Assembly: GCF_014647255.1 (NCBI RefSeq)
Contig: NZ_BMOV01000007.1
Location: 112,237 to 176,236 of the forward strand
Direction: 5' to 3'
DNA: 64,000 nucleotides
DNA from: Iodidimonas muriae
GTDB taxonomy: Bacteria; Pseudomonadota; Alphaproteobacteria; Sphingomonadales; Rhodothalassiaceae
Part shown: positions 18,382 to 27,227 of the stretch, in pieces
Position numbering within the stretch: position 1 is the stretch's first letter
Layout of the letters: each line of letters starts with the position of its first letter
Program-made: the position numbers and the translations under genes
Notes under the pieces: model-generated
What the model saw: only the letters and a program-made list of their open reading frames with translations
Databases searched by the model: none
What the model was told of the DNA's origin: nothing

Positions 18382-19119
18382 ATGGACCGGCAAGAATTCT
18401 ATGAGCAAATGGCTGGAACAGGAACGTTGGATTACGAATTATATCTCAACACCCCCACCATTTTGACAGCACAAAAAACCTTCGAAGATTTTTGCAATAA
18501 AGATGAATTGCAGTTCCAGATCGTTCATCAGGTGGAAGAACTGTGGATGAAACTGATGGCCTACACGCTTTTGGACATTGATGACTATCTGGCCGAATGC
18601 AACACCAACCGTGTGCTTACATTGTTTCGCAGGGTGCATCTGTTGATGCAGATGATGACCGACCAATTGGCCCTTCTGGAAACCATGTCGCCCAAGGAAT
18701 ATCAGGAAATCCGCCTGCAATTGGGCAATGGGTCCGGTCAGGAATCCCCGGGGTTCCGCACGCTTTTAAAAATGCCCCGGCATTTATGGAACAGCTTCAA
18801 AAGCGCCTATCTGGATAAAAAAGGCCTAAGCGTGGAAGCCATTTATAACAGCGGCTACGACCATGGGGATGCCTATATGGTGGCGGAAGCCTTCACCGAA
18901 TTCGATGAATTGTTCCAGAAATTCCGCTATCATCATATCCAGTTGATCCACCGGTCCATCGGCATGGATGCCAAATCTTTGAAAGGACGATCCGTGGAAC
19001 TGCTCAAAGACGGATTACGCACCCGCTTTTTCCCCGAGCTATGGCAAATCCGCAATGAAATGACCGATAGCTGGGGCGGCAGCTATGGAGTGATCAGGGA
19101 CAGCATTTCCGGTCACTGA
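18382..19119 (+). CDS. kynA: Tryptophan 2,3-dioxygenase family heme protein
   Basis: The 245-residue protein carries the family landmarks: substrate-side His49 in FQIVHQVEELWMKLMAYTL, the SGQESPGFR turn (118-126) and the proximal heme-binding pattern HIQLIHRSIG with His185. Tryptophan 2,3-dioxygenases open the indole ring to N-formylkynurenine. The protein is about 30 residues shorter than the best-known bacterial enzymes. No kynB or kynU is adjacent, so a related indole or aryl substrate is possible. AAGGAG nine bases before the ATG supports the start. The open frame to 18247 is judged untranslated. Confidence 0.85.
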   Translation: MDRQEFYEQMAGTGTLDYELYLNTPTILTAQKTFEDFCNKDELQFQIVHQVEELWMKLMAYTLLDIDDYLAECNTNRVLTLFRRVHLLMQMMTDQLALLETMSPKEYQEIRLQLGNGSGQESPGFRTLLKMPRHLWNSFKSAYLDKKGLSVEAIYNSGYDHGDAYMVAEAFTEFDELFQKFRYHHIQLIHRSIGMDAKSLKGRSVELLKDGLRTRFFPELWQIRNEMTDSWGGSYGVIRDSISGH

Positions 19120-19135
19120 CACCCCTAAGCAAAAA

Positions 19136-19699
19136 TCAGTTCCCTATTTTCTCTTTCAAAAGGGGAATCAGCGGTCGAACAATGTCGATATGCGCTTGCG
19201 GCACTTGTTTGACCGCGTCCAACACAACCCGCATGCCTTCAATCTGCTCGCGCACACCATGGGGCATTTGCGCCAGCATCTCTGGCGAGACCTGCTCGGC
19301 CATGCGGCGGCTTTCGGGGGACATGGTTTCAATTTCCGTTGCCATGAACGCCGCCATCACCTGATCGCCGGTCCGCGCCCAGCTTTGCACATCGGAAAAG
19401 CCGTTCGATTCCACCAGCTCCATCATGGCGTTGAAATTTTCAGGACTGTTGTTTTCCAGCCACGCCGCCCCGCGACTATAAGGGGTAAAGCCGCTTTCCG
19501 GTGTGGGCCGCAAGGCATCTTGAAAGCCTGCTGCCTGACCGGATTCTTGCAGATTTTGCCCCAAGGCAATGATGCCGGGCAGGCTTTCAATAAAGCGCTC
19601 CACCATATCTGTGTTCAAATCCTGCGCCCGGGCCGTGTGCCCCCAGCCACCTGTACCAATGGCGACCAGCATCACGAACATCATCACATACCGCATCAT
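19136..19699 (-). CDS. Secreted protein of unknown function
   Basis: The protein of about 187 residues starts with a hydrophobic signal peptide (MMRYVMMFVMLVAIG and onward) and a likely cleavage at ARAQ. The mature part is helical and acidic, without Cys pairs or recognisable catalytic motifs. The region LPGIIALGQNLQESGQ and the repeated Pro-Glu-Ser-Gly pattern gave no family match by eye. A GTG three codons upstream is an alternative start; neither has a strong SD. It converges on the dioxygenase-family gene with 16 bases between stops. Confidence 0.65.
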   Translation of the reverse strand: MMRYVMMFVMLVAIGTGGWGHTARAQDLNTDMVERFIESLPGIIALGQNLQESGQAAGFQDALRPTPESGFTPYSRGAAWLENNSPENFNAMMELVESNGFSDVQSWARTGDQVMAAFMATEIETMSPESRRMAEQVSPEMLAQMPHGVREQIEGMRVVLDAVKQVPQAHIDIVRPLIPLLKEKIGN

Positions 19700-19708
19700 C
19701 ACGTCCAC

Positions 19709-20028
19709 TTTTACAAAGGTCTCTTACGCCCGGACAAAAAAGGCAGAGCATATTTCCATAGTTGAGAATCTTTACCGCAATACGCCCAATTCGTCCACCG
19801 GCCAATCCAGTTGCCCGCTCCATAGACCAAAGACCAAAGCGATGGCACTATAATGGCGGCAGCCGTGATGGATTGTCGCGCCCTTGCGGTTGCTCTCTGT
19901 CTTTTTACCACCATATCTTATATAAAGTAGATGAACCGTAAGGAGGCTGTTTTATGATCACTCTCCCTTCGGGCCGCTAAAAGGCGTGGCAACCGATGCC
20001 CGCCCCTTCGAAAGAGTATCGATAATCA
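19709..20028. other. Intergenic region before the desaturase gene
   Basis: About 320 bases between the divergent secreted-protein gene and the desaturase. It holds no convincing reading frame, hairpin terminator or RNA gene. A short AT-rich patch (ACCATATCTTATATAAAG near 19910-19928) could contribute a promoter for the desaturase. Confidence 0.5.
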
Positions 20029-21324
20029 ATGACAGTTTCCCAGTATCCCGGTGCACCGGAGCGCTCCATTAACAAGCCTCAGGCCGAAATTGAATGGGCG
20101 TCAACCATTCCCTTCATTCTGGCACATCTTGCGTGTTTTGCCGCCATCTGGACCGGCGTGCATCTGAACGATATTCTGATCGCCATCAGCCTTTATGCCG
20201 TGCGTATGTTCGGCGTAACCGGCGGCTATCACCGCTATTTTTCACACCGCACCTATAAAACAGGGCGGGTGTTCCAGTTCATTCTGGCCTTCATCGCCCA
20301 AAGCTCGGCGCAACGCGGTGCCTTATGGTGGGCCGGAACGCACCGTCATCATCATCGCTTTTCCGATACCGAAAACGACGTACATTCGCCGGTGCGCCGC
20401 AGTTTTCTCTATTCCCATATGGGCTGGATTTTCGATCGCAAACACCGCGATACGGATCTTGCCGCCGTGCCGGATCTGGCAAAATTCCCCGAACTGGTAT
20501 GGCTGGATCGTTTCCGCTATCTGCCGCCCATCACTCTTGGGGTTGCTGTATGGCTATTTGCCGGCTGGTCGGGCCTTGTGGTCGGGTTTTTCTGGAGCAC
20601 CGTTGCTCTTTGGCATGCCACCTTCTCTATCAATTCCCTCGCCCATGTGCATGGCAGCCGCCGCTATCTGACCGGCGATCAATCGCGCAACAACTGGTGG
20701 CTGGCCCTGCTGACCTTTGGCGAAGGCTGGCACAACAATCACCATCATTATCAAAGCGCCGCCTGTCAGGGCTTTCGCTGGTACGAGATTGACATCAGCT
20801 TTTATATCCTGAAAGGCTTGGCCGCTTTCGGCATCGTCCATGAGCTGAAAACGCCCCCCAAAGCCGTTGTGCATAATGAACAGCGCCTTGGCCGCGCCGT
20901 GGTGGAAAAAGCCGCTACCGAACTGGCGGAAAGCTTTCAGGTGGATCGCATCGCCCAGGAATTGCGTCAGGCATTCATGGATAAGCGGGCCAGCTTCGAT
21001 GCCTCTATGGAAGATTTCTCCCATAAGGTGGAAAACTGGCAGCACGAGATGAATGCTCTGCTCGACCGCTGGCATCAGCAGCTTGATTACAAGATGGAAC
21101 ATGCCCGGCAGGAACTGGATGATCTGGTGCATCGCACCCATCTTCCCAATCTGCCTGCCTTGCCCACGGGGGTAGACTTGCGCAGCCGGGCCAGCGCCAT
21201 GTTTGTTCACACACCATCAATGAACGACATTCTGGACCGCGCCCGCCAGATTATGGTGGAAACCGTGCGGGATGTGGCTTTGAAAGCCCAAACGCAGCCC
21301 ATACCCATAGGCGCCAAGGGCTGA
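20029..21324 (+). CDS. Acyl-CoA desaturase with C-terminal coiled-coil extension
   Basis: Residues 1-280 form a membrane fatty-acid desaturase. It has hydrophobic hairpins and three histidine boxes, HRYFSH (68-73), HRHHH (105-109) and HNNHHH (235-240), which bind the di-iron centre of stearoyl-CoA delta-9-type desaturases. The enzyme introduces a double bond into acyl chains. Residues from about 285 to 431 are not part of the catalytic domain. They are rich in Glu, Arg, His, Gln and Leu with heptad-like spacing, for example in HEMNALLDRWHQQLDYKMEH, and predict an extended coiled coil. Typical bacterial homologues are about 300-330 residues from memory, so the tail is the odd feature. It could mediate oligomerisation or binding of an electron donor. 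Confidence 0.9.
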   Translation: MTVSQYPGAPERSINKPQAEIEWASTIPFILAHLACFAAIWTGVHLNDILIAISLYAVRMFGVTGGYHRYFSHRTYKTGRVFQFILAFIAQSSAQRGALWWAGTHRHHHRFSDTENDVHSPVRRSFLYSHMGWIFDRKHRDTDLAAVPDLAKFPELVWLDRFRYLPPITLGVAVWLFAGWSGLVVGFFWSTVALWHATFSINSLAHVHGSRRYLTGDQSRNNWWLALLTFGEGWHNNHHHYQSAACQGFRWYEIDISFYILKGLAAFGIVHELKTPPKAVVHNEQRLGRAVVEKAATELAESFQVDRIAQELRQAFMDKRASFDASMEDFSHKVENWQHEMNALLDRWHQQLDYKMEHARQELDDLVHRTHLPNLPALPTGVDLRSRASAMFVHTPSMNDILDRARQIMVETVRDVALKAQTQPIPIGAKG

Positions 21325-21356
21325 AACATCACCATATAAGGATGGCCTAAAAAAGG

Positions 21357-21386
21357 GGCACCGCAATCCGGCGGTGCCTCTTTTGT
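21357..21386. terminator. Bidirectional terminator after the desaturase gene
   Basis: GGCACCGC / GGCGGTGCC-type stem (perfect 8 base pairs, loop of six) flanked by A-rich sequence on one side and TCTTTTGTTTT on the other. It separates the converging desaturase and TorF-like genes. Confidence 0.85.
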
Positions 21387-21409
21387 TTTAAACATCCGTC
21401 CGCGCCTTC

Positions 21410-22153
21410 CTAGAAAGACACACCAACGGAAAACACCACCGTTGCATCCAGAAGGTCACCGGTTTTGCTGGTGTCGATATAACTTGCGGAGAAATCCAGG
21501 CTTTTCCAGGATGCACTGAGCCCTAAGCTCCAGTCCACTTTATCATCGCCGAAGGCCCCGTCCTCCCACCCGATGGAACCGATCAGGGAAAAGGGTGTGT
21601 CGCCAATGGCCAAAGCGCTGGAATTATAGAGATAGATATTGTCGGTGCTGCCGATATTGCCCTGATCGGGGGCATAGGCGGCGCCGAAACTGGTGCTGAA
21701 AGCGCCGAAACTGCGCCCCACGGAGATATAAGGCTCCACATAATCGGTATCCGTTCCGCCGGGAAACAGATAGGCGGTCACACCGGCGCTCAGATCAAAG
21801 CCTTCCCATGAGGTTCCATAGCCAAAATTCACATCCACTTCGGTTTCCGAGCCATTGAAGCTCTCGATGCTTGATCCCCACACGCCAAGATAAAATCCCG
21901 GCTCTGTATCGACGGTGAAGCCGCCCTGAATGGCGATATCCTCATCGCTTAAAGAGACGCCCCGAAAGCGGTAATCCGAAACCAGTGCCGCATTGCCGCT
22001 AAAAGTGAAAAAGGGCGTTTCATCTTCGCTTTGCGCCAGACTGGCCGATGCTGAAAACAAAAAGGCTATGGGAACAAAAGCAAGGCAGGACCGGCGCAGG
22101 ATATGATCGTTCAAAAGGCCGGGCTTCAGGCAAAGGGGGACTGTGCGTTCCAT
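21410..22153 (-). CDS. TorF-type outer-membrane protein (putative porin)
   Basis: The 247-residue protein has a long signal peptide (hydrophobic core FVPIAFLFSASASLAQ) and then alternating strands typical of a beta-barrel, ending in FSVGVSF with a terminal Phe. The stretch FSGNAALVSDYRFRGVSLSDED is the hallmark of the TorF/TIGR02001 family of presumed porins. The start at the second ATG has GGAG six bases upstream. The gene follows amtB on the same strand after about 155 bases. Placement beside ammonium transport suggests a role in nitrogen-source passage across the outer membrane, which is inference. Confidence 0.8.
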   Translation of the reverse strand: MERTVPLCLKPGLLNDHILRRSCLAFVPIAFLFSASASLAQSEDETPFFTFSGNAALVSDYRFRGVSLSDEDIAIQGGFTVDTEPGFYLGVWGSSIESFNGSETEVDVNFGYGTSWEGFDLSAGVTAYLFPGGTDTDYVEPYISVGRSFGAFSTSFGAAYAPDQGNIGSTDNIYLYNSSALAIGDTPFSLIGSIGWEDGAFGDDKVDWSLGLSASWKSLDFSASYIDTSKTGDLLDATVVFSVGVSF

Positions 22154-22308
22154 AAGGCTCTCCATGGACGGTTAAGGTCGTTGGGAAATGTTCAAGTCTG
22201 GGTGTCGGCGTCTTTGTTATGGCCGACAGATCTTCCGCCCCGTCTGGGGAGCGGTGGGGCGGGAACGTCAAGGCTGCTCAAAACCCCGTTCCCACCCCCA
22301 AAGCCGGT

Positions 22309-23670
22309 TCAGCCGCCGCGCAGCTTTTGTGAACCGCCTCCGAACTCGGGATAAGCTTCAAGCCCAAGCTCTGCGATATCGGATCCCATGGTTTCGGATT
22401 CAGCATCCAGCCGGATGCCCATGCTGTATTTCAGCGCAAACCATAGAGCCGTGCTGGTTATGATGACAAAAGCCCCGATGGAAACCACGCCCACAATCTG
22501 TGTGATGAAGCTGGCGTCCCCATTGGTCAATGGCACCGCCAAGGTTCCCCAGATGCCGCCCACCAAATGAACGGAAACGGCCCCCACCACATCATCGATC
22601 TTCATCCGGTCAATAAACGGCACGGCAAACACCACAAGCGCAGACCCAACCGCCCCGATCAGAATGGCCTGTCCCACCGTGGGTGTTAATGGTTCAGCGG
22701 TGATCGCCACCAATCCGGCCAATGCGCCATTCAGGCTCATGGTCAAATCCACCTTGCCATATATCCAGCGGGTCAAAGTTACCGCCGTCACCACGCCGCC
22801 TGCGGCTGCCATATTGGTATTGGCAAAAATCTGGCTGATGGCGATGGAATCCGCCGCCGAGCCCAAGGCAAGCTGCGAAGCCCCATTGAAGCCGAACCAT
22901 CCGAACCACAAAACGAATGTGCCAAGGGTTGCTAAAGGCAGGCTGGAGCCGGGAATGGCCCGCGGACGGCCCTGCGCATCATATTTCCCAAGACGCGGCC
23001 CCAGGATGATAGCCCCGGTAAGCGCAGCCCAACCGCCGGTCGAATGTACAAGGGTGGAGCCTGCAAAATCGGCAAAGCCCCGTTCGGCCAGCCAGCCGCC
23101 CCCCCAATGCCACGAGCCCTGAATGGGATAGACCAATCCGGTCAAAAGGGCGGTGAACACCAAAAATGGCACCAGCTTCACCCGTTCGGCCACTGTTCCT
23201 GACACGATAGAGGCGGCGGTTGCCACAAAGACCATCTGGAAAAACCAGTCCGATGCCGCTGCATAACCGGCAGAAAAATCGCCGTCCTCTGCCAAGGCTG
23301 CGCCATCATCGGGCGACCAAAGGCCAAAGCTGCCCAGCAATCCGCCATCCACACCGTCATACATCAGACGATAGCCGATGAGGAAATACATGATCCCGGC
23401 AACGGAATAGAGCGAGATATTCTTAAGGCAAATATCCGCCACATTTTTCGACCGCACCAAACCCGCTTCCAGCATACAAAAGCCGGCGGCCATCCACATC
23501 ACCAGAAATCCACCGATCAGGAACAGCAATGTATTGAAAACAAAGGCTGTTTCTTCACTTACGGCGGCAAAGGCAGGCACCGGAGCCATAAGCACGGCAC
23601 CGGCCAAAGCCACTCCGCCAACCCAGTGTAGCGTTTTTCTTCTTAATAAGGACTTATAAAGCGGCATCAT
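22309..23670 (-). CDS. amtB: Ammonium transporter AmtB
   Basis: The protein of about 453 residues has a cleavable-looking N-terminal signal (ending PVPAFAAVSEE) and eleven membrane segments. Conserved features include the region FLVMWMAAGFCMLEAGLVRSKN, the FAGSTLVHSTGGWAAL signature with the first pore His, WFGWFGFNGAS, and the second pore His in VHLVGGIWGT. It conducts ammonium/ammonia and is gated by GlnK. The chosen ATG overlaps the end of glnK by 17 bases and has AGAGGA upstream. The longer frame over glnK is not credible. Order glnK-amtB is the standard arrangement. Confidence 0.95.
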   Translation of the reverse strand: MMPLYKSLLRRKTLHWVGGVALAGAVLMAPVPAFAAVSEETAFVFNTLLFLIGGFLVMWMAAGFCMLEAGLVRSKNVADICLKNISLYSVAGIMYFLIGYRLMYDGVDGGLLGSFGLWSPDDGAALAEDGDFSAGYAAASDWFFQMVFVATAASIVSGTVAERVKLVPFLVFTALLTGLVYPIQGSWHWGGGWLAERGFADFAGSTLVHSTGGWAALTGAIILGPRLGKYDAQGRPRAIPGSSLPLATLGTFVLWFGWFGFNGASQLALGSAADSIAISQIFANTNMAAAGGVVTAVTLTRWIYGKVDLTMSLNGALAGLVAITAEPLTPTVGQAILIGAVGSALVVFAVPFIDRMKIDDVVGAVSVHLVGGIWGTLAVPLTNGDASFITQIVGVVSIGAFVIITSTALWFALKYSMGIRLDAESETMGSDIAELGLEAYPEFGGGSQKLRGG

Positions 23671-23992
23671 CAGCTTCCTCTGTTCTGATACGCATGGCAA
23701 ATTCAACGGGCAGGACGAAAATCTTTCCGTCTCCCATTCTTCCGGTCTGCGCGGCTTTTTTGATTTCCTCGATCGCCGCCTCACATTGATCCGAGGCAAC
23801 AACGGTTTCGATCTTGATCTTGGGCACGAAGCTGATGGCATATTCCGCCCCGCGATAGATCTCTGTATGGCCTTTCTGGCGGCCATAGCCCTGCACTTCG
23901 CTGACGGTCATTCCCTCTACCCCGATGGCGGAAAGGGCATCCTTGACCGCCTCCAGACGCGAGGGCCGCAGCACAGCAACAATCATTTTCAT
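23654..23992 (-). CDS. glnK: PII signalling protein GlnK
   Basis: A 112-residue PII protein with the T-loop GHTEIYRGAEYAISF carrying the uridylylation site Tyr51, and the C-terminal ATP/2-oxoglutarate signature GDGKIFVLPVE. It senses nitrogen status and blocks AmtB when ammonium is in excess. It overlaps amtB, so the two are translated together. The spacer upstream to the LuxR-type gene is about 215 bases. I could not find a clear NtrC or sigma-54 site in it, although nitrogen control would be expected. Confidence 0.96.
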   Translation of the reverse strand: MKMIVAVLRPSRLEAVKDALSAIGVEGMTVSEVQGYGRQKGHTEIYRGAEYAISFVPKIKIETVVASDQCEAAIEEIKKAAQTGRMGDGKIFVLPVEFAMRIRTEEADDAAL

Positions 23993-24207
23993 CGGCGCAT
24001 CCTTTGCATGTCTTTATGTCGTTAAGGCCGGACGAATTATCCGATTATTGTGCGCTGCAAAATTATGGTTTATAGTCCCCAAACGGGTGACAAGCCGCAG
24101 ATCTTCTAAATACCTGTTTTTTATGGTGGATTTCAGATGCGGCCGGAATCCGGTGTTTTGTTGCGGCGCGAAATTGCCGGGACACACATTTTTTGCAGGG
24201 GAGGCGC

Positions 24208-24996
24208 ATGTCAAAAAAGCAGGCAGACGATTCCCGAAACATGCATATGGAATCCCTGATCGAAGCCATTGGTCTGCCGCGTTTCGATGCGGCTTTGCTG
24301 GCCTGTGCCGCCGCCCTTTCGGGAAGCCATGTGGTTCTTGGCTTTTTGCGCCTGCATAAAACTGTGGTGTCCCTTGTCGCCAAGGGTGGGCAGGGCTGCG
24401 AGGAAACAGCCACATTGGCGGCCTTGCGCTATGGCACGCGGCTTTGGCACGAAGATGCTTGCCTGCAAAGCGGCCTGCGGCATTTACCCGAAAGGCAAAC
24501 GCGCTTGCAGATTGTCACACGCGACAGCATGGCTCACGACCCCATGGGGCCGCGTATTCTGGATTTTCTGGATGCGGGGGTGCAGATCTCATTTTACCGC
24601 CGTTTGGACGGCGGGCTTTATATCCTGCGCTTTTATGCGGCGGACCCCATTGCCCCTAGGGCGCAAAAAGCGCTGGAAGCAATGGGGGGGCTGATGATGT
24701 CGGCCATGGTCCGGCACGGGGAATTGCGCAAACGCAGCCGTCGCGCAGTGCTGAAACAAAATGCCCGGACCATGATTTCCGACAGCCTGACCCGCGAAGA
24801 CAGAAATCTGACACCCCGTGAAACCGCTGTGTGCACCGCAACCCTTCTGGGGCAATCGGTCGAAGCCATCAGTCTGGAGCTATCCATCACCGAAAACAGC
24901 GTTCGGACCTATAAAAAGCGGGCTTATAAGCGTTTGGGCATTTCCTCTCAGGCGCAGCTTTTTGCCCTGTGCTTCAATGATGCAACAGAGCGCTGA
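24208..24996 (+). CDS. LuxR-type transcriptional regulator with unknown N-terminal domain
   Basis: The 262-residue protein ends in a LuxR-type helix-turn-helix (last about 65 residues: LTPRETAVCTATLLGQSVEA, then ITENSVRTYKKRAYKRLG). The N-terminal 180 residues match no sensory domain by eye. They lack the Trp/Tyr/Asp-Pro pattern of autoinducer-binding domains and the acidic pocket of receivers. The start is the ATG at 24208, with GGGGAGG just upstream. It is divergent from glnK-amtB, so control of nitrogen genes is possible but not shown. The recognition helix has a nonstandard Tyr-Lys-Lys sequence. Confidence 0.75.
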   Translation: MSKKQADDSRNMHMESLIEAIGLPRFDAALLACAAALSGSHVVLGFLRLHKTVVSLVAKGGQGCEETATLAALRYGTRLWHEDACLQSGLRHLPERQTRLQIVTRDSMAHDPMGPRILDFLDAGVQISFYRRLDGGLYILRFYAADPIAPRAQKALEAMGGLMMSAMVRHGELRKRSRRAVLKQNARTMISDSLTREDRNLTPRETAVCTATLLGQSVEAISLELSITENSVRTYKKRAYKRLGISSQAQLFALCFNDATER

Positions 24997-24998
24997 CC

Positions 24999-25793
24999 CT
25001 ATTTCACTGTGGCCCGATAAATATGCCATGTGGCATGGCCAAGAATGGGGAAAATCACCGCCAAGCCCACGGCCAGCGGCAAGAATCCCAAAAACAGCCC
25101 GGCGGTAATCACAAAACCCCAATAAGCCATGGCGCGCGGATTGGCTGCCACCACTTTCAAAGAAAGGGCCACCGCCGTTGGCGTATCCACATGCCGATCC
25201 AAAAGCATGGGAAAAGACACGGCGCTAATGGCAAACACCAGAACCGAGAACACGGCCCCCAAGGCATTCCCCGCCATAATCATTGTCCAGCCTTCCGACG
25301 TTGTGAACAAGCCCGCAAGCGGCGCTTCGGGGGTGGCAATCGTCCCCAATGTGTAGGTATAGAGCAGCAAAGCCGTCAAAATCCAAAGCGAGAACAAAAG
25401 CAGCAGCAGCATACCCAGAACAAGGATTTGGCTGAACGCTGCGGCGCGAAACACCCCAAAGGCATCGCGCCAGTGCATTTCCCCCGTTTCCTCGCGCTTG
25501 CGGCTCATTTCATAAAGCCCCAATGCTGCAAATGGCCCCACAAGACTGAAACCCGCGATCAAGGGATAAATAAGCGGCAATAAATCCCGCCCGGTGACCG
25601 CCGCCAGCAAAACAAAGCATAGCAAAGGATAAAGCAGCCCCAAAAACACCGCATGGGATGGGCGCTGGCTGAAATCGTCATATCCGGCTTGCAAGGCCGC
25701 TTTTACATCCCCGACAGATATTTTTTTGATCTGCCCCCCTTCAGACGTTGCGTTCCCTTCATGGAAAATTGGCTGTGTCTGTGCGTGAACCAT
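24999..25793 (-). CDS. DUF2189 integral membrane protein
   Basis: A protein of about 264 residues with an N-terminal soluble part and about six membrane spans. The signature GDVKAALQAGYDDFSQRPSH, followed by a hydrophobic pair and the loop GLYEMSRKREETGE, is typical of DUF2189. The function is unknown; members often sit near respiratory or stress genes. The start at 25793 has AAGGAG seven bases upstream. It converges on the LuxR-type gene, with two bases between the stops. Confidence 0.82.
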   Translation of the reverse strand: MVHAQTQPIFHEGNATSEGGQIKKISVGDVKAALQAGYDDFSQRPSHAVFLGLLYPLLCFVLLAAVTGRDLLPLIYPLIAGFSLVGPFAALGLYEMSRKREETGEMHWRDAFGVFRAAAFSQILVLGMLLLLLFSLWILTALLLYTYTLGTIATPEAPLAGLFTTSEGWTMIMAGNALGAVFSVLVFAISAVSFPMLLDRHVDTPTAVALSLKVVAANPRAMAYWGFVITAGLFLGFLPLAVGLAVIFPILGHATWHIYRATVK

Positions 25794-26050
25794 CTCTATC
25801 TCCTTCGCTGATTGCAAAAGATCACCATCTCACTCTGCGTCATAATGCCGCATTTTGATCGCCCCGTCACTAAGGATGCCATCAAAATACCAACACGAGC
25901 GCGTGAAATTTTCATCCTGGCAAAACAACAAGGCTTCCCAAGCGTAGATGTCCGTATCAGGGGTGCGTTTCTTCACAGGCCCTCCCCCTCTCATAACGAG
26001 ACAGCACAGGGAAACGCAGAAAGCACGGAGCCAAGGAAAGGACAGCCATC

Positions 26051-26254
26051 ATGTCGATAGCCCGCATCACCGAGATTTCAGCAACCTCGGCAAAAAGCTT
26101 TGAAGACGCCACGCAGAAAGGAATTGCGCGCGCTGTAAATTCCTTACGCAATGTGAAAAGCGCATGGATCAAGGATCAGATAGCCACCATCGAGAATGAT
26201 AAAATCTCGGAATATAAAGTGCATATGATGGTGAGCTTCGTTCTCGACGATTGA
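26051..26254 (+). CDS. Dodecin, flavin-binding storage protein
   Basis: A 67-residue protein with the dodecin fold pattern: an N-terminal strand (ARITEISATS), the helix SFEDATQKGIARA, the flavin-stacking Trp39 followed by a conserved Gln in SAWIKDQ, and two C-terminal strands. Dodecins form twelve-subunit shells that sequester riboflavin, FMN or related flavins and may protect against photo-oxidation. AAAGGA lies ahead of the ATG. It is a monocistronic unit facing the NTF2-like gene. Confidence 0.9.
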   Translation: MSIARITEISATSAKSFEDATQKGIARAVNSLRNVKSAWIKDQIATIENDKISEYKVHMMVSFVLDD

Positions 26255-26274
26255 ACAGGAGCAGCAGCCCGATT

Positions 26275-26754
26275 TTAAGGGGCGGCAGATGTATGATCGG
26301 ATAAAATACGCCAATCCTTGCCAAAACGCTTCATGGTCAGGGTGAACAATCCTTCAGAACGGCCGCCCTTACGCTCCAGATGAAAACGCCCGAACACGAT
26401 ACCTGCCTCTTCGGATAATACCGTCGTTTCCAGATCGGTGAAGCGCAGCTCTCCCATGCTGTCTTTTGTCTCGCCATAGGCGGCAAGATACCGCTGCAAG
26501 GTGCTGTCCCAACCGCGTGTGACAGTATTTCCCGAAGCAAATCGCAAGCGATCACTGTTCCAATAGCTGTGCATGAAGCCTCGAATATCGCCCTTGTTCC
26601 ATGCCTCGGCACTGCGCATCACTTCGGCGATCATCCCTGCTTCAATCTCCTGATGCCCTTTGGTCTCTCCCTTTTCCTTTTGCTGGGAAAAAGCCGGGGC
26701 GGCGATCATTGCCAAAGCAAAAACCGTAAAAAGCCAAATTCTATGGATCATCAT
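26275..26754 (-). CDS. Secreted NTF2-like (SnoaL/DUF4440) protein
   Basis: The 159-residue protein carries a signal peptide (MIHRIWLFTVFALAMIAAPAFSQ). Its mature domain matches the NTF2-like fold: helix EVMRSAEAWNKGDIRGFMHSY, then strands ending in LTMKRFGKDWRILSDHTS. Proteins of this type are small lipid- or ligand-binding cups or enzymes of unknown substrate; DUF4440 is the closest label. Two adjacent ATG codons could serve as start, with AAAGGA upstream. No catalytic residues can be assigned. Confidence 0.75.
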   Translation of the reverse strand: MMIHRIWLFTVFALAMIAAPAFSQQKEKGETKGHQEIEAGMIAEVMRSAEAWNKGDIRGFMHSYWNSDRLRFASGNTVTRGWDSTLQRYLAAYGETKDSMGELRFTDLETTVLSEEAGIVFGRFHLERKGGRSEGLFTLTMKRFGKDWRILSDHTSAAP

Positions 26755-26916
26755 GTTTTCCTTTAAAAGCGTGAGCCGATATGTCGCTTGTCATCAAAAC
26801 CGTGTTGGCCTTGGGGAAAAGCCCCCGATAATCGAACAATATCAACGGACGGTAAGCGCCCCTTAATATATTTAGACCTAAGACAAAGAAGGGAACAAAA
26901 TAGCAGGATGGGGTCC

Positions 26917-27225
26917 ATGCCAACAGAATACCGTGAAATCGGCTTTTCCATGTCGGAATTAGCAAAAGCGCTCCATAGCCATGCCACAACCCAGAACCCG
27001 GAACTGACCCTTGATCCCCCAAGTTCCATCCGCATCAATGGCAAGGATGAACTGGTGGTGGCCATTCGCTTTGGCGATCAAGAAGAAGACCGCTTTTCCG
27101 CATTGGAAGTAACGGCGGCCCTTATCCGCCATGCCAAAGCCATTGGCGTTCCCGTGGCACGCAAAGCCCGTAAGGCGCTGGCAACCAAAAACAACATGCT
27201 GATCCTGAAATTGTGGATGGGCTGA
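26917..27225 (+). CDS. Conserved-looking hypothetical protein (102 aa)
   Basis: A soluble mixed alpha/beta protein of 102 residues. Features seen: a middle strand pair IRINGKDELVVAIRFG, an acidic stretch QEEDRFSALEV and a basic C-terminus with VARKARKALATKNNML. I do not recognise the family. The frame is open further upstream to 26788, but the ATG at 26917 has AGGA eight bases before it and removes an unlikely extension. It converges on the sulfotransferase gene with two bases between stops. Confidence 0.6.
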   Translation: MPTEYREIGFSMSELAKALHSHATTQNPELTLDPPSSIRINGKDELVVAIRFGDQEEDRFSALEVTAALIRHAKAIGVPVARKARKALATKNNMLILKLWMG

Positions 27226-27227
27226 TC

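Noticed and set aside
25812..26060. An 82-codon frame upstream of dodecin.
   Set aside because: No SD at its start and it overlaps the dodecin start; no recognisable features.
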